A DNA stretch of 45,781 nt, from NCBI GenBank assembly GCA_027488115.1, contig JAIYCG010000015.1, positions 1 to 45,781 on the forward strand. Direction: 5' to 3'. Position numbers and translations under genes: made by a program. Shown here piece after piece: positions 45,655 to 45,781 of this stretch. This DNA comes from Comamonadaceae bacterium. Lineage in GTDB: Bacteria > Pseudomonadota > Gammaproteobacteria > Burkholderiales > Burkholderiaceae_C. How positions within the stretch are numbered: the first letter of the stretch is position 1; each line of letters opens with the position of its first letter. A model generated the notes under the pieces. The model had not been told where the DNA came from, did no database searches, and saw only the letters and a list, made by a program, of their open reading frames with translations.

Positions 45655-45781
45655 GAAGCCCACCGATAAGCCGGATTCTGTGCATTGAAGTTGCCCTCAA
45701 TGTGACCGCCATTACTCTGGGCCGAGGGTTGCCCACTCGGCTCGATGCTACCTACCCGCACACTCTCCGGAACCAGATCAA
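45655..45781 (-). ncRNA. rnpB: RNase P RNA, 3' part (runs off the window)
   Basis: The minus strand reads ...GGTAGCATCGAGC..., AGAGTAATGGCGGTCAC and then ACAGAATCCGGCTTATCGG near the 3' end. The last element is the universal P4-strand sequence of bacterial RNase P RNA. Hairpins CCGAG-TGGGCAACC-CTCGG and CATTGA-N8-TCAATG precede it in the expected order. RNase P RNA is the ribozyme that matures tRNA 5' ends. The 5' two thirds lie beyond the window. The 3' end is placed near 45655 by similarity and is approximate. It is convergent with the IscR-like gene. Confidence 0.9.

Noticed and set aside
45534..45761. 75-residue minus-strand ORF overlapping the right end
   Set aside because: It overlaps the RNase P RNA gene and the terminator of the IscR-like gene, so it is not coding.

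Overview
This window looks like a chromosomal stretch from a betaproteobacterium of order Burkholderiales, most likely family Comamonadaceae (Limnohabitans/Rhodoferax-like). That placement is an inference from protein content, from gene order (mpl / tlpA / accB-accC-prmA; RNB / tonB / aroE / mtgA / ruvC; dapF / DUF484 / xerC) and from the very long Lys/Ala/Pro-rich DksA. Base composition is moderate and even, and I see no prophage, insertion sequence, CRISPR array or tRNA. The peptidoglycan is of the meso-diaminopimelate type, because MurE carries the DNPR motif and both Mpl and DapF are present.

Layout: (1) 1-540, a histone H1-like Ala/Lys/Pro repeat protein with a clear terminator. (2) 554-5043, minus strand: an NTase-like hypothetical gene, tlpA-like, accB, accC, prmA and a DUF3426 membrane protein. 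(3) 5075-6466, mpl on the plus strand. (4) 6465-10579, minus strand: rodA-tldD, followed by an aroG transcription unit whose 240-nt leader holds an unannotated Phe-rich leader peptide and an attenuator. (5) 10679-15895, plus strand: an RNase II-type exonuclease, a TonB-like protein, aroE, mtgA and ruvC. (6) 15927-35443, minus strand: a complete dcw (division and cell wall) cluster mraZ-rsmH-ftsL-ftsI-murE-murF-mraY-murD-ftsW-murG-murC-ddl-ftsQ-ftsA-ftsZ-lpxC, plus a trailing MFS transporter. (7) 35444-35789, a 346-nt gene-free control region with MraZ-box-like repeats and inverted repeats. (8) 35790-38366, minus strand: a COG0523/CobW GTPase followed by a DksA-family protein. (9) 38567-42421, minus strand: dapF-DUF484-xerC-rlmI. 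(10) 42450-44858, plus strand: a NUDIX-metallo-beta-lactamase fusion and a degenerate pseudouridine synthase. (11) 44947-45781: an IscR/Rrf2 regulator without cysteines, its terminator, and the 3' part of rnpB (RNase P RNA) on the opposite strand.

Most of the window serves envelope growth. The dcw cluster makes lipid II and the divisome, mpl recycles peptidoglycan, rodA and mtgA polymerise glycan, lpxC commits to lipid A, and accBC supplies malonyl-CoA. The dcw genes from rsmH to ftsQ are almost all joined by 1-11 nt overlaps, which suggests translational coupling.

The most interesting signal is the aroG leader at 7692-7819. It is a 24-codon ORF with six Phe and one Tyr codon within ten residues. 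A copy of the terminator 3' arm lies inside its last codons, and a GC-rich hairpin with a run of nine U follows. This is the layout of a Phe-sensing transcription attenuator on a DAHP synthase gene. Other points worth a second look are an IscR homologue lacking all cluster ligands, a DksA with three of four zinc cysteines replaced, a pseudouridine synthase homologue lacking its catalytic Asp, a 12-nt homopolymer within a DUF484 gene, and the absence of aroQ from its usual place before accB.
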